This document shows, one piece after another, positions 52,971 to 62,204 of a stretch of DNA of 64,000 bases. Made by a program: the position numbers and the translations under genes. The stretch is taken from NCBI GenBank assembly GCA_963766935.1, contig CAVYBY010000008.1, positions 310,001-374,000 on the forward strand, written 5' to 3'. The stretch's first letter is position 1; each line of letters begins with the position of its first letter. Source of the DNA: CAVYBY01 sp963766935 (lineage in GTDB: Bacteria; Actinomycetota; UBA4738; HRBIN12). The notes beneath the pieces were generated by a model. That model was not told the origin of the DNA and made no database searches. It was given only the letters and a program-made list of their open reading frames with translations.

Positions 52971-54446
52971 TCAGGTCTCGGCGCCGGTCTCGCGGTCGAG
53001 GCGCCAGTCGCCGTCCGGCTCGGCGCGGCTCACGTCCAACACGGTGCCGTCTTCGAGGGCCAGCCGGAAGGTTCGCCATCTCGTCCCCGCTCGCTCCTCG
53101 AGCGCCGAATGGATCACCTCGACGGGCTCCTCCACGCCACCCCAGACGACGGCGCGGGGCCACTCCTCGGCGCGCGCACCCTCGGCGAAGCGCAGCCGGA
53201 GCTCGGGCGCCCGCCGCAGCCACAACGGGAGCACCGGCGTCCACAGGAGGAAGACGAGCCCGACGATCAGCACGGAGCCGTCCACTCCGAAGCGCGGGAT
53301 CATCGGCACGGCGAGTGCCAGCGCGCCGACGCGCGCCACGTTGTAGACGACGTCGTAGACGCTGAAGATGCGGCCCCGAAGTCCGTCGGGAACCGCCTCC
53401 TGCACGGTCGTGTCGATCGGGATCTTCTTCCAGGCGAACGCCAGCCCGATCACGAAGCTCGCAACGAGCACCGACCAACGGTTCACGTACAGACCGACGA
53501 GCATGAGCGTCACGCCGCCGAGTGCGAACGAGCCCGCCACGATCCACTCCCTCGGAAATCGCTTGTCGAGCGACCCGATCGTGAGCAGCCCGAGGAACAC
53601 GCCGGCTCCGCCGGCCCCGATCAGCCAGGAGAAGGAACCGACCCCCTCCCCAAAGCGCTCCCGGAACACGACCACCGCGAGGGCGAGGACGAGGCCCTGG
53701 CCCATCTGGTCGATCGAGATCGACGTGATCGGCCCGATCGCGCGCGGGGTCCGGGCGAGCGCCAGCGTTCCTTCGCGCAGCTCGCGGCCCACCCGCCGAA
53801 CCGCGTTGCGGATCAGCTCCGGCTGTCCCGCGATCGTTCGGGGCCGCAGGTCGCTGCGGATCCGCGTCGCCACGAACGAGGTGGCGAGCCACTCGGCCGA
53901 GGCGACGGCGATGATCACTCCCGATCCGAGCGCGTCCGAGACGATTCCACCGATCGTGACGCCGACGAGCAGCGCCACCGTGCCTCCGATCGTCGCCAGG
54001 GAGTTCGCCGCCAGCAGGTCCTCGGTGGGGACGAGGCGCGGAACGACCGCCTGGGCCGTCGACAGGAAGAACCGGTTCGTCGCCGTCACCCAGAGCGCCC
54101 CGGCGTAGAACAGGGCGGGTTCACGTGTCGGGCTCGCGAGCACGAGGAACACGGGTCCGGCGCGCAGCAGCGGTGCGATGACCATGATCGCCCGGCGCGG
54201 CCAGCGGTCGATGAACACACCGGCGAACGGGCCGATGAACGTGTAGGGCAGTACGACGATGGACGACGCGATGGCGAATCCGGCGGCGGTCGTCTGGCGC
54301 TCGGGGGAGAACGCGACCGTGGCGACCAAGGCCGCCTGCATGAGCCCATCGGCCGACTGGCTCAGGAGACGCATGGCGAACAAGCGCCGGAAATCCGCGT
54401 GCCGGAGCGCGGAGCGCGTGTGGTGGGTGCTGCCGCCGGAGGTCAT
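52971..54446 (-). CDS. MFS transporter, enterobactin-exporter-like
   Basis: The 491-residue protein has about twelve membrane helices (ADFRRLFAMRLLSQSADGLMQAALV; FIGPFAGVFIDRWPRRAIMV; VPRLVPTEDLLAANSLATIGGTVALLVGVTIGG) and a soluble C-terminal domain of about 80 residues after the last helix. The DRWPRR loop is a major-facilitator signature between helices 2 and 3. It lies immediately downstream of ino1, a conserved actinobacterial order. Substrate unknown. Confidence 0.83.
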   Translation of the reverse strand: MTSGGSTHHTRSALRHADFRRLFAMRLLSQSADGLMQAALVATVAFSPERQTTAAGFAIASSIVVLPYTFIGPFAGVFIDRWPRRAIMVIAPLLRAGPVFLVLASPTREPALFYAGALWVTATNRFFLSTAQAVVPRLVPTEDLLAANSLATIGGTVALLVGVTIGGIVSDALGSGVIIAVASAEWLATSFVATRIRSDLRPRTIAGQPELIRNAVRRVGRELREGTLALARTPRAIGPITSISIDQMGQGLVLALAVVVFRERFGEGVGSFSWLIGAGGAGVFLGLLTIGSLDKRFPREWIVAGSFALGGVTLMLVGLYVNRWSVLVASFVIGLAFAWKKIPIDTTVQEAVPDGLRGRIFSVYDVVYNVARVGALALAVPMIPRFGVDGSVLIVGLVFLLWTPVLPLWLRRAPELRLRFAEGARAEEWPRAVVWGGVEEPVEVIHSALEERAGTRWRTFRLALEDGTVLDVSRAEPDGDWRLDRETGAET

Positions 54447-54473
54447 CCGGCCCCCGGCCGCGGGACCGATCCT

Positions 54474-55595
54474 CTAGGCGTCCGTCCTGTCGAAGAAGGA
54501 CGTCCAGTCGGCGGTGGCCCCTTCGGACGTGCCCTGGATGAAGGTCTCCACCATCTCTCTGGCGGCGTCGTCGGTGAACTGCACCGGCGGCGACTTCATG
54601 AAGTACGCGGAGGGACCGACCAGCGGGCCGCCGACGCCACGGTCGAGCGCGAGCTTCGCGCACCGGACCGCGTCGATCACGATGCCGGCCGAGTTGGGGG
54701 AGTCCCACACCTCGAGCTTCATCTCGATGCTCAGCGGGACGTCGCCGAACGCCTGACCCTCGAGGCGGATCATCGCCCACTTGCGATCCTCCAGCCACGG
54801 AACGTGGTCCGACGGTCCGATGTGGATGCTCTGCTTGTCGAGCGGCTTCTCGAGCTGGGACTGGACGGATTGGGTCTTGGAGACCTTCTTCGACGTCAGG
54901 CGCTCGCGCTCGAGCATGTTCATGAAGTCCATGTTGCCGCCGAAGTTCAGCTGGTAGGTGCGGTTGAGCTTCACGCCGCGATCCTCGAACAGCTTCGCGA
55001 GGACGCGGTGCGTGATGGTCGCGCCAACCTGGCTCTTGATGTCGTCACCGATGATCGGCACCTTGGCGTCCACGAACCGCTTGGCCCACGCGGCGTCCGA
55101 CGCGATGAACACCGGAAGGCAGTTGACGAGACCGACGCCGGCCTCGAGCGCGCGCTCGGCGTAGTACCGGGCTGCCTGCTCGGACCCGACCGGCAGGTAC
55201 GAGACGAGCACGTCCGCGCCGCTGTCGCGCAGGATCTTCGTCACGTCCGCCGGGGCCTCGGGTGACTCCTCGATGATGTCGCGGTAGTAGGTGCCGAGCC
55301 CGTCCAGCGTGTGGCCGCGAGAGACCGTGACGCCGGCGAGGGGAACGTCGGAGAAGCGGATCGTGTTGTTGGGCTCGGAGAAGATGGCCTCGGAGACGTC
55401 CTTGCCGACCTTCTTCGCATCGACGTCGAACGCCGCCACGACTTCGACGTCGGCGACGTGGTACCCGCCGAGCTCGACGTGCATGAGACCGGGAACGCGG
55501 TCCCCGGTGGGCGCCTCTTTGTAGTACTCGAGACCCTGGACGAGCGCGGACGCGCAGTTGCCCACGCCCACGATCGCGATCTTCACCTTGCTCAT
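54474..55595 (-). CDS. ino1: Inositol-3-phosphate synthase
   Basis: The 373-residue NAD-dependent enzyme turns glucose-6-phosphate into inositol-3-phosphate, the first step to phosphatidylinositol and mycothiol. Family blocks are IAIVGVGNCASALVQGLEYYK, ADVEVVAAFDVDAKKVGKDV, DVLVSYLPVGSEQAARYYAERAL, GDDIKSQVGATITHR, YQLNFGGNMDFMNM and KLEVWDSPNSAGIVIDAVR. AAAGGAGCG precedes ATG 55595. The PadR gene lies 12 bases upstream on the same strand, as in mycobacteria. Confidence 0.96.
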   Translation of the reverse strand: MSKVKIAIVGVGNCASALVQGLEYYKEAPTGDRVPGLMHVELGGYHVADVEVVAAFDVDAKKVGKDVSEAIFSEPNNTIRFSDVPLAGVTVSRGHTLDGLGTYYRDIIEESPEAPADVTKILRDSGADVLVSYLPVGSEQAARYYAERALEAGVGLVNCLPVFIASDAAWAKRFVDAKVPIIGDDIKSQVGATITHRVLAKLFEDRGVKLNRTYQLNFGGNMDFMNMLERERLTSKKVSKTQSVQSQLEKPLDKQSIHIGPSDHVPWLEDRKWAMIRLEGQAFGDVPLSIEMKLEVWDSPNSAGIVIDAVRCAKLALDRGVGGPLVGPSAYFMKSPPVQFTDDAAREMVETFIQGTSEGATADWTSFFDRTDA

Positions 55596-55607
55596 TTGCG
55601 CTCCTTT

Positions 55608-56192
55608 CTAGGAAGCGTCGCGATAGCGGCGCTTCCGCCCCCCCGTCGTGGCGCGCGGGCTCGCGGGCCGCTTGGTGCGCTCCGCGTCGATCAGCCCCTC
55701 GAGCCACTCGATGTCGTTCTCGGTGGCGCTCCGACCGTGCTCCATGAGCGCCAAGGTGTAGTCATCCGCGCGTCCTCGGGTGGTCCGCAGCGAGTCCGTG
55801 ATCGAGGACAAGCGGTCCAGCAGGGACGCCCGCCGCCGCTCGAGGAGCCGCAGACGGGTTTCGGGGGGCAGGTATCGGAAGAACGCAAGCCGCACGCGGA
55901 ACCGGGTCTCCTCGGTCTGGGTGTCGTGCGGGGTCTCCTGCAGCAACTCGAGAAAGAGCTGCTCGCCCTTCTCGGTGATGCGATAGACGGTCCGCCGCCG
56001 GCGACTGCTCTTGACGTCGTCGCCGGGCACGCTCTCGACCGCACCTTCGCGCTCGAGGCGCCGAAGGGTCGGGTAGAGCGAGCCGTAGGAGACGCGCCAG
56101 AACCCGCCCAGGGATTCCCCCAGCTCTCGCGAGAGCTGGTACCCGTGCATGGGTTGATCCTTCAGCAGTCCAAGAACTGCCAGCTCCAGCAC
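55608..56192 (-). CDS. PadR-family transcriptional regulator
   Basis: The 194-residue protein begins with the PadR winged helix (LELAVLGLLKDQPMHGYQLSRELGESLGGFWRVSYGSLYPTLRRLEREGAVES), then the VYRITEKGEQLFLELL wing and a C-terminal helical dimer domain. GTG 56192 has GGAGGAG upstream. Its promoter region contains palindromes that are likely its own operator. Transcribed with ino1. Confidence 0.92.
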   Translation of the reverse strand: MLELAVLGLLKDQPMHGYQLSRELGESLGGFWRVSYGSLYPTLRRLEREGAVESVPGDDVKSSRRRRTVYRITEKGEQLFLELLQETPHDTQTEETRFRVRLAFFRYLPPETRLRLLERRRASLLDRLSSITDSLRTTRGRADDYTLALMEHGRSATENDIEWLEGLIDAERTKRPASPRATTGGRKRRYRDAS

Positions 56193-56220
56193 TCGCTCCT
56201 CCGTCCTACATCAGTGTCGA

Positions 56221-56253
56221 TTCGATATATCGAACCGATATACCGTATCGATA
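56221..56253. promoter_or_regulatory. Palindromic operator upstream of padR
   Basis: TTCGATATATCGAA (56221-56234) is a perfect 14-bp palindrome and TATCGATA (56246-56253) a second 8-bp one, 29-60 bases before the padR start. These AT-rich palindromes stand out in GC-rich surroundings and overlap where the promoter should be, so they probably bind PadR. Confidence 0.6.
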
Positions 56254-56278
56254 GATACCACGGCCCATGGGGGGTCCG

Positions 56279-57547
56279 TCAACTCGGCGGAGGCGCCTCC
56301 GGGGCCGGGTGGCGCCCCGCCAGGGTGGCCAGCAGGGCCGACGCGACGCCGCAAGCGCCGCAGGAAAGCCACAAAGCGTTGGGGCGCAGACCGTACAGGA
56401 TGGTGCCCAACACGGGTCCCACGATCGCGGCCAGGGCGTAGACGCTCCCGGCGGCCGCCTGGTAGCGGCCACGAGCATGGCTGGGGGCCCGGTCGGCGAC
56501 GAAGGTCGTGGATCGCGGCGCGGCGAGCATCTCGCCCAGCGTCCAGAACAGGATGACGCTCACGAGGATGCCGAGCCGGGTCGAGAACGCCGTCAGCGCG
56601 AAGCCCAACCCGACCAGCAGGTTGCCGGTCGCGATGATCCGCGTGCCGCGTCCCCGCTGCAGCCGGGTCGTGATCGGAAGCTCCAGGAACACGATGAGGA
56701 TCCCGTTCATCGCCAGCAGCCCTCCGTAGGCGGCTTTCGAAAATCCCGCGTCGCGGACCTGGAGGCTGAACGTGGATGCGGTCTGCATGTAGACCAGGGC
56801 GACCAGGAAGACCGCCGCCATCATCAGCAGGAACCCGCGGTCGGCCAGGATCGCCCGGCCCGTCCCACGTGCCGGCTCTTCGTGCCGGCGCGTCCGCACC
56901 CCTTGAGGCAGGAACAGCAGCGCGATGAGACCGAAGCCGACCGACGTGATCGCGTCGCCGACGAACAACCAGCCGAACGAGCGCTCGGCCAGCAGCCCGC
57001 CGAGACCGAGGCCGAAGGCCCACCCCATGTTGATCGCCACTCGCAGAACCGTGAACGCGGTCACGCGCCGCGCGACGGGGACGAGATCGGTGAGCAGTGC
57101 CGTCGACGCCGGCCGGTACAGCTCGGCCGAGACCCCCAGTAGGAAGACGATCGCGTAGATCCCCCCGAGCGAATCGGCGCGCCACAGCGCAAGCGACGCG
57201 GCGCCGGACGAGAACATCGACACGGCGATCGAGTTCTTCCGTCCGAGGCGATCGGCAAGCCACCCCCCGAGCCCCTGCGAGGCGAGCCCGCCGACCCCGT
57301 ACATCGCGATCGTCACCCCGGCCTCCTGCGCGGAGAAGCCGCGATTGGTCATGTAGAGCGCGAGAAACGGCAGGATGAACGACCCCGCGCGGTTGACGAA
57401 GGTCCCGGCGAACAGGACCCACGCCGGCCGTGACAGCTCGCGCAGCTGCAGCCGAACTCCGGGCCGGGAGGCCGCCTCGGCGGCGAGGTCGGCATCGATC
57501 GCCGCGGCTTCGGGTCCGGGTCCTCCCGCCTCCGAGGTGGAGCTCAC
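56279..57547 (-). CDS. MFS transporter
   Basis: The 422-residue protein has about twelve membrane helices: WVLFAGTFVNRAGSFILPFLALYMTNRGFS, GWLADRLGRKNSIAVSMFSSG (with the GxLaDRxGRK loop), and LLTDLVPVARRVTAFTVLRVAINMGWAFG. This is a drug-exporter-type MFS layout. GTG 57547 overlaps the stop of the preceding flavoprotein gene by four bases. It might share the operon of the ECF locus upstream, but an efflux role is equally possible. Confidence 0.82.
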   Translation of the reverse strand: MSSTSEAGGPGPEAAAIDADLAAEAASRPGVRLQLRELSRPAWVLFAGTFVNRAGSFILPFLALYMTNRGFSAQEAGVTIAMYGVGGLASQGLGGWLADRLGRKNSIAVSMFSSGAASLALWRADSLGGIYAIVFLLGVSAELYRPASTALLTDLVPVARRVTAFTVLRVAINMGWAFGLGLGGLLAERSFGWLFVGDAITSVGFGLIALLFLPQGVRTRRHEEPARGTGRAILADRGFLLMMAAVFLVALVYMQTASTFSLQVRDAGFSKAAYGGLLAMNGILIVFLELPITTRLQRGRGTRIIATGNLLVGLGFALTAFSTRLGILVSVILFWTLGEMLAAPRSTTFVADRAPSHARGRYQAAAGSVYALAAIVGPVLGTILYGLRPNALWLSCGACGVASALLATLAGRHPAPEAPPPS

Positions 57548-58209
57548 GCGGTCGAGCCGGGGCGGCGGTAGTCGGTGACGTATCTGGGCGGGTCGATGCC
57601 GGCCAAAAGGTCCGGCGCGTCCAGCGGTTCGCCCGGCTCGATCCGAAGGGGGAGCACCCCGGCCCAGATCGGCAGCCGCTGGTCTTCCTCCGAGTCGATC
57701 GGTGGGCCCGTTCGTACCTTGGCGCTGGCCTCGTCGATGGGGAGCGAGAGCATCAGCGTCTGCCGCAGCTCGTCCTCGGTCGGTTCGCGTGCTTCGGCGG
57801 CGCGCCCCGGCGCCACGTGTTCGGCCAGCGAGCGAGCGACCATCACCTGCTCGTCGCGGTCGGTGACCCGCGTCGCGCGCCCGTAGAGGACGACCGAGCG
57901 GTAGTTCATCGACGAGCTGAACGTCGAGCGGGCGAGCACGATGCCGTCGAGGATCGTCGCGACGACCGCCACCTCGACCCCACCGTCGAGCGCCTTCAAC
58001 GTCTGCGACGCGGCCGAACCGTGCAGGTAGAGCGTGTCGCCGACGCGCGTGTGGATCGTCGGGATCAGGTGCGGCGTGGCGTCGCCCGTCACCCAGGCGA
58101 CGTGGCAGATCAGCGCCTCGTCGAGGATTCGGTCGATCGTCTCGTGGTCGTAGTGGCCCCGCTCCGCATGCCGGCGCACGCGGGTGCGCGCGCTCGGTGC
58201 CTCGGTCAT
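57544..58209 (-). CDS. Pyridoxamine 5'-phosphate oxidase-like flavin-binding protein
   Basis: The 221-residue protein belongs to the split-barrel FMN-binding group: RHAERGHYDHETIDRILDEALICHVAWVTGDATPHLIPT, TLYLHGSAASQTLKAL, SMNYRSVVLYGRATRV. Members include Nim-like and F420/FMN-binding reductases of the COG3467 type. It starts 20 bases after the ecfS stop and may be in the same transcript. Substrate unknown. Confidence 0.8.
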   Translation of the reverse strand: MTEAPSARTRVRRHAERGHYDHETIDRILDEALICHVAWVTGDATPHLIPTIHTRVGDTLYLHGSAASQTLKALDGGVEVAVVATILDGIVLARSTFSSSMNYRSVVLYGRATRVTDRDEQVMVARSLAEHVAPGRAAEAREPTEDELRQTLMLSLPIDEASAKVRTGPPIDSEEDQRLPIWAGVLPLRIEPGEPLDAPDLLAGIDPPRYVTDYRRPGSTA

Positions 58210-58229
58210 GCCGGGATGCTACCCGCGTG

Positions 58230-58988
58230 TCAGGCGACGACGAGGCGCATGCGGCGGGCGGCGCGGTCGAGCGTCGCCAGGAGTGGCTTGCCGACGACGA
58301 GCACCAGCACCGCGTTGCCGACCGCACGGAACGTGTCCCATGCGAACGAGGTCGCGCCGTAGAACGCCGCATAGTGGCGCAGATTGGCGATCGCGCCGGC
58401 CGCCGGGTCCCAGCCGACGGCGGACCCGCCGGCCACGAACGGCCACGACCACAGGTTCATCACGGCGCCGTAGGCGTACCCGACGGCGAACCCGTACACC
58501 GCGAGCACCGGGATCCGCACGCGCCAGGAACCGGTCGGCAGCAGGCCGGCGCCCATCCCGACCCAGCCGGTCGCCACCATCTGGAAGGGAAGCCACGGAC
58601 CCAGCCCGCCGAGAAACAGCCCGCTCGCGAACATCCCGACCGCGCCGAGCAGGAACCCGAACCCCGGCCCGAACGCGTTGCCCGCGACGAGGACCACGAT
58701 GAAGATTCCGCTGAATCCCGCGACAAAGCCGGGAAGCCGCATCGCCACCATGGCTGCGCCCAGAACGCCAAGCAGCGCAACCGTCTTCGGCCCGAGCCCC
58801 CCGCGGCCGAGCTCGACGAAGAGCAGCGTTCCGAGGCTCAGGATCAACACCGCAAGGATCAGCGGCGCGTCCACGCGATGGTTCTGGTCCGACCCGGGCG
58901 TGACATTCAGCACGAACGGCCAGAAGAACGCGAGCGCTCCCACGGCGTTCAGCCCGACGAGCAAGACGATCCGCAGGCGTCCGCTCAT
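58230..58988 (-). CDS. ECF transporter substrate-binding S component (probable cobalamin)
   Basis: The 252-residue membrane protein has about six to seven helices: VLLVGLNAVGALAFFWPFVL, LILAVLILSLGTLLFVEL, FVAGFSGIFIVVLVAGNAFGPGFGFLLGAVGMFASGLFLGGLGPWLPFQMVATGWVGMGAGLL. The GxGPWLPFQM block is typical of the cobalamin-type S components of the CbrT/CblT kind. Its start overlaps the ATPase stop by four bases. Substrate assignment rests on this motif and on the B12 riboswitch that controls the operon. Confidence 0.82.
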   Translation of the reverse strand: MSGRLRIVLLVGLNAVGALAFFWPFVLNVTPGSDQNHRVDAPLILAVLILSLGTLLFVELGRGGLGPKTVALLGVLGAAMVAMRLPGFVAGFSGIFIVVLVAGNAFGPGFGFLLGAVGMFASGLFLGGLGPWLPFQMVATGWVGMGAGLLPTGSWRVRIPVLAVYGFAVGYAYGAVMNLWSWPFVAGGSAVGWDPAAGAIANLRHYAAFYGATSFAWDTFRAVGNAVLVLVVGKPLLATLDRAARRMRLVVA

Positions 58989-60565
58989 GCGAGCGCCGCC
59001 GCGACCTGATCGGGCGTGAGCCACCCCGGTCCGAACACCCGCGTCATCTGGGGGGCGAACACCGTGGAGTCGCCGAGCACGACGCCGGGATCGCCGTCCT
59101 CGATCAGCTCGCCGCCGGCGAGCATGACCACGCGTGTCGCGACGGCGGCCGCCAGTTCGACGTCGTGGGTCGCCACCACGGTGACGAGCCCGTCGCCGGC
59201 TCGCCGTCGCAGAAACCGGAGCAGGGAATCCTTGGCCCGGGGGTCGAGTCCCCTGGTCGGCTCGTCGAGGAGCAGCACCGGTGCCCCGGTCGCGGCGACC
59301 GCCGCCACGGCGACCAGCAGTCGCTCGCCGGCGGAGGCGTCGCGCGGGTGACGCTCGGCGAGGTGTCCGATCCCGAGGGATTCGAGCCAGGGCATCGTGG
59401 GCTCGCCGGGCCGGCCGCGGCCGCGAAGGGTGGCTCGCACCTCGGCGTCCGCGCTCTCGCCGAAGAGCACATGCTCCGGTTCCTGCGGACACATCGCGGC
59501 ATCGGCGCCGGGACGGGGCGCGTGGCCGAGGACGGTGACCGATCCGGTCGCGGGCTGCTGCACGCCGGCGACCGCTCGCAGCAGCGTGGTCTTGCCGGCA
59601 CCGTTGCGGCCCATCAGCGCGACGATCTCGCCCTCGCCGATCTCGAGCGAGACATCCCGGATCGCATCGAGCGAGCCGTAGCGAACCCCGGCGCCTCGAA
59701 CCGAGACCACGGCACTCCCCGGCGCCGGGCGCGACCCGTTCGCCCGTGCGGGATCGGGTGCGGCGCCTCCCGCGGCCGCCCTCGCCTCTCGCACGGTCAG
59801 CGGCACCGGGTCCCACCCCATCATGGCCCCGAGCCGGGCGACCGGTGGGCCGATCCCCACCGACCGGATCACCTCGGCCGCGGTTCCCGCGACGACGTGC
59901 CCACCGTCGATGCCGAGCGCGCCGTCCACCCACCCGGCCACCCGTTCGAGCCGGTGCTCGGCGACGAGCGCCGTCATGCCGTGGTCGTGCACCAGTCGGT
60001 GCAGGGCGGCCATCACGTCCTCCGCCCCCTGCGGGTCGAGCTGCGAGGTGGGTTCGTCCAGCACGAGGATCCGCGGGCCGGCGGCCAGCGCGGCCGCGAT
60101 CGCGACCCGTTGCCGTTCTCCTCCCGAGAGGGTCCGGACGCTTCGATCGCGAAGCGGCTCGATCGCCAGCAGATCCAGCGTCTCCTCGACGCGGCGGCGC
60201 ATGTGCGCCTGGTCGACGCCGAGGTTCTCCATGCCGTAGGCCAGCTCGTCTTCGACGCGATCAAGGACGAAGGACGCGCCGGGATCCTGGGGAACGAAGG
60301 CGACGGCGTCGGCGAGCCGGCGGGGCGGGTTCGACAACGTGTCCCGGTCCCCGACCGTGACGCGGCCGTGGAACGTGCCGCCGGTGAAATGCGGAACGAG
60401 TCCGTTGGCCGACCGCAGCAGCGTCGACTTTCCGCCGCCCGTAGGGCCGATCGCCATCACCAGATGTCCCTCTTCGATCGCGACGGTGACGTCCTCGAGC
60501 GCGGGCCGCTGCCCGTCCGGGTACGTGAACGTCACGCCGTCGTATCGCAGCGCCGCGCGGCTCAC
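58985..60565 (-). CDS. ECF transporter fused ATPase subunits A and A'
   Basis: The 526-residue protein carries two ABC ATPase domains. The first has Walker A GPTGGGKST, signature TLSGGERQRVAIAAAL and Walker B ILVLDEPTSQLD. The second, from about residue 285, has Walker A GRNGAGKTT, a weakened signature (DASAGERLLVAVAA), Walker B VLLLDEPTRGLD and the H-loop VVATHD. Fused EcfA-A' replaces two separate genes. GTG 60565 overlaps the ecfT stop by four bases. Confidence 0.9.
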   Translation of the reverse strand: MSRAALRYDGVTFTYPDGQRPALEDVTVAIEEGHLVMAIGPTGGGKSTLLRSANGLVPHFTGGTFHGRVTVGDRDTLSNPPRRLADAVAFVPQDPGASFVLDRVEDELAYGMENLGVDQAHMRRRVEETLDLLAIEPLRDRSVRTLSGGERQRVAIAAALAAGPRILVLDEPTSQLDPQGAEDVMAALHRLVHDHGMTALVAEHRLERVAGWVDGALGIDGGHVVAGTAAEVIRSVGIGPPVARLGAMMGWDPVPLTVREARAAAGGAAPDPARANGSRPAPGSAVVSVRGAGVRYGSLDAIRDVSLEIGEGEIVALMGRNGAGKTTLLRAVAGVQQPATGSVTVLGHAPRPGADAAMCPQEPEHVLFGESADAEVRATLRGRGRPGEPTMPWLESLGIGHLAERHPRDASAGERLLVAVAAVAATGAPVLLLDEPTRGLDPRAKDSLLRFLRRRAGDGLVTVVATHDVELAAAVATRVVMLAGGELIEDGDPGVVLGDSTVFAPQMTRVFGPGWLTPDQVAAALA

Positions 60566-61393
60566 GAGGCCGCCTCCGGCCGGAACGCCGTCCTGCTCGC
60601 GGCGCGCGCGAGGCTGGCGGACACACCCGGGACCGCGGCCGACGCGGCCGCGAGCACGAGGGGCAGCGCCACCGCCGGCCACTCGAGCGGCGACGTCGCC
60701 GGGTGCAATCCGCCGGCGCGTTCCACGCCGGCCCACACGAACGCGCCGAGAACGACGAATCCGGACGCGGCGATCAGCGACGAGCCGGCCGTCCAGGGCT
60801 GGGGCCGGTACCGCGAGCGCCGCCCCCGCCCGTGGCCCCGAGCGTCCATCGACTCCGCGAGCGTCAGCGATTCCTCCATCCCCGTCTCGAGCACCGGGAC
60901 CGCCAGCGCGGACAGCGAGCGCAGCGCCGACGTGCCGATGCCCCGCAGCCGCTGCGCCTCCCGCACGCGAACCACGCTCTCGACCGTGCGAGGCGCCAGC
61001 GACAACGCGAGCGCCGCCGCGAGCGCGGGCTCGTGGAACCGGCGAGGGCGCCAGGCGGAGCACCGCGTAGGGGTCGCTGACGGTGTTGTAGGCGCCGAAG
61101 ATCACCAGGATCGCCGCCAGGCGCACGCCTTCCAGCGCCGCGAACGCGACGCTTCCCGCATCGACCGTGGAGAACACGACGAGGGCGGTGCGAAGCACCA
61201 TCGCGATGGTGCCGCCGATCACGAAGACGCGAAACGAGCGAGCGGTGGGCCCGGGGATGCGGCAGGTCGCCGAGACGAACCAGACCGCGGCGACAAGGAC
61301 GACCAGATAGAACGGGTTGGTCGTCAGGAACGCGGCGCCGCCCACGCCGGTGACCCAGGCGATCCAGGCGCCGGGATGGACCTCAGCCCGCAC
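60562..61393 (-). CDS. ECF transporter T component, frameshifted
   Basis: The first frame from GTG 61393 encodes helices FLTTNPFYLVVLVAAVWFVSAT and FAALEGVRLAAILVIFGAYNTVSDPYAVLRLAP. Near 61041-61050 an extra base shifts the frame; the other frame continues with RRFHEPALAAALALSLAPRTVESVVRVREAQRLRG, whose REAQRLRG is the conserved coupling helix motif of EcfT, then ESMDARGHGRGRRSRY. Correcting one base gives about 276 residues. The T component links S to the ATPases. Overlaps the DUF4430-like gene by 11 bases. Confidence 0.8.
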
Positions 61394-62204
61394 GGCGGCC
61401 TCGACGGCGAAGCGCGAAGGAGCCGCCGGCGAGCAGCACCGCGGCGAGTGCGATCGCGGCGATCCCCGCCCCCGGCGGTCCGTTCCCGGGATGGCGCGCG
61501 GATGCCGCGGCGATGCCGCCGAGGTCGGCCGTCGCACCGGTCGAGGTGGTCTGTCTCGGAGCGGCCTCAGGCGAGGGTGTGCTCGTTCGGCGGGGCGACG
61601 CCGGCGCTTGGCTCGGGGTGGGCTCCGCCGACGGGTGCGGCGTCCCACCGCCTTCGGAAGGCTGCGCGGCGGACGCGGACGGATGCGGCGCCGGTGTCCC
61701 GCTCGGCGACGGCGGGGTCTCGGCGGCGCCGCACACGTCGTCGTCGGTCACGAACGGCGGCTTCGGATGCCCCGACGCGCCGTCGCCCGATCCCCACGAC
61801 CAGCCCTCGGCGCCGCCGGCGGGGATCGAGACCGATGCCGCGCCGGTCGAGGCCCAGACCCAGCCGCCACCCTGTTGCAGCCACAAGCCCCAGAAGTTCG
61901 GGTACTCGGCCCAGCAGTCGCCTCCGTCGGGTCCCGTTCCGGCGAGGCGGCACACGGCCTGGCTTCCGAACCCGAGCGAGTAGTCGAGTCCGTGCTGCTG
62001 GGCAGCGAGCCGAACGAGGTCGATCCCGCTCACGCTGGCACCCGGGAGCCCGACGCACAGCTCGATCTCCCGGGTACCCGTGTCGATCACCAGCGCGGCA
62101 TGCCGTCCCGAGGCGCACGCGATCGACGTCCCGAGCGCGGCCGGCACGATCCCCGGCGCCAGCAGCGCCGCGATCGCCGCGAGGGTGCGAAGCGTGCGCG
62201 TCAG
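61383..62204 (-). CDS. Secreted DUF4430/SCO2322-like protein with C-terminal anchor
   Basis: The roughly 273-residue protein has a signal peptide (TLAAIAALLAPGIVPAALG), a globular part with three cysteines (IELCVGLPGASVSGIDLVRLA, AVCRLAG, DCWAEYPNFWGLWLQ, WVWASTGAASVSIPAGG, GWSWGSG), a Ser/Thr/Pro linker and a C-terminal membrane helix with a basic end (AALAAVLLAGG-like; RRRGRRAG). The globular part resembles DUF4430, the fold of the C-terminal domain of animal transcobalamin. The start is not canonical: CTG 62204 (or CTG 62210) follows GGGAGG and overlaps the previous stop. Confidence 0.7.
   Translation of the reverse strand: MTRTLRTLAAIAALLAPGIVPAALGTSIACASGRHAALVIDTGTREIELCVGLPGASVSGIDLVRLAAQQHGLDYSLGFGSQAVCRLAGTGPDGGDCWAEYPNFWGLWLQQGGGWVWASTGAASVSIPAGGAEGWSWGSGDGASGHPKPPFVTDDDVCGAAETPPSPSGTPAPHPSASAAQPSEGGGTPHPSAEPTPSQAPASPRRTSTPSPEAAPRQTTSTGATADLGGIAAASARHPGNGPPGAGIAAIALAAVLLAGGSFALRRRGRRAG

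Noticed and set aside
52791..55265. 824-codon plus-strand frame across the MFS and ino1 genes
   Set aside because: Shadow of two well-supported minus-strand genes.
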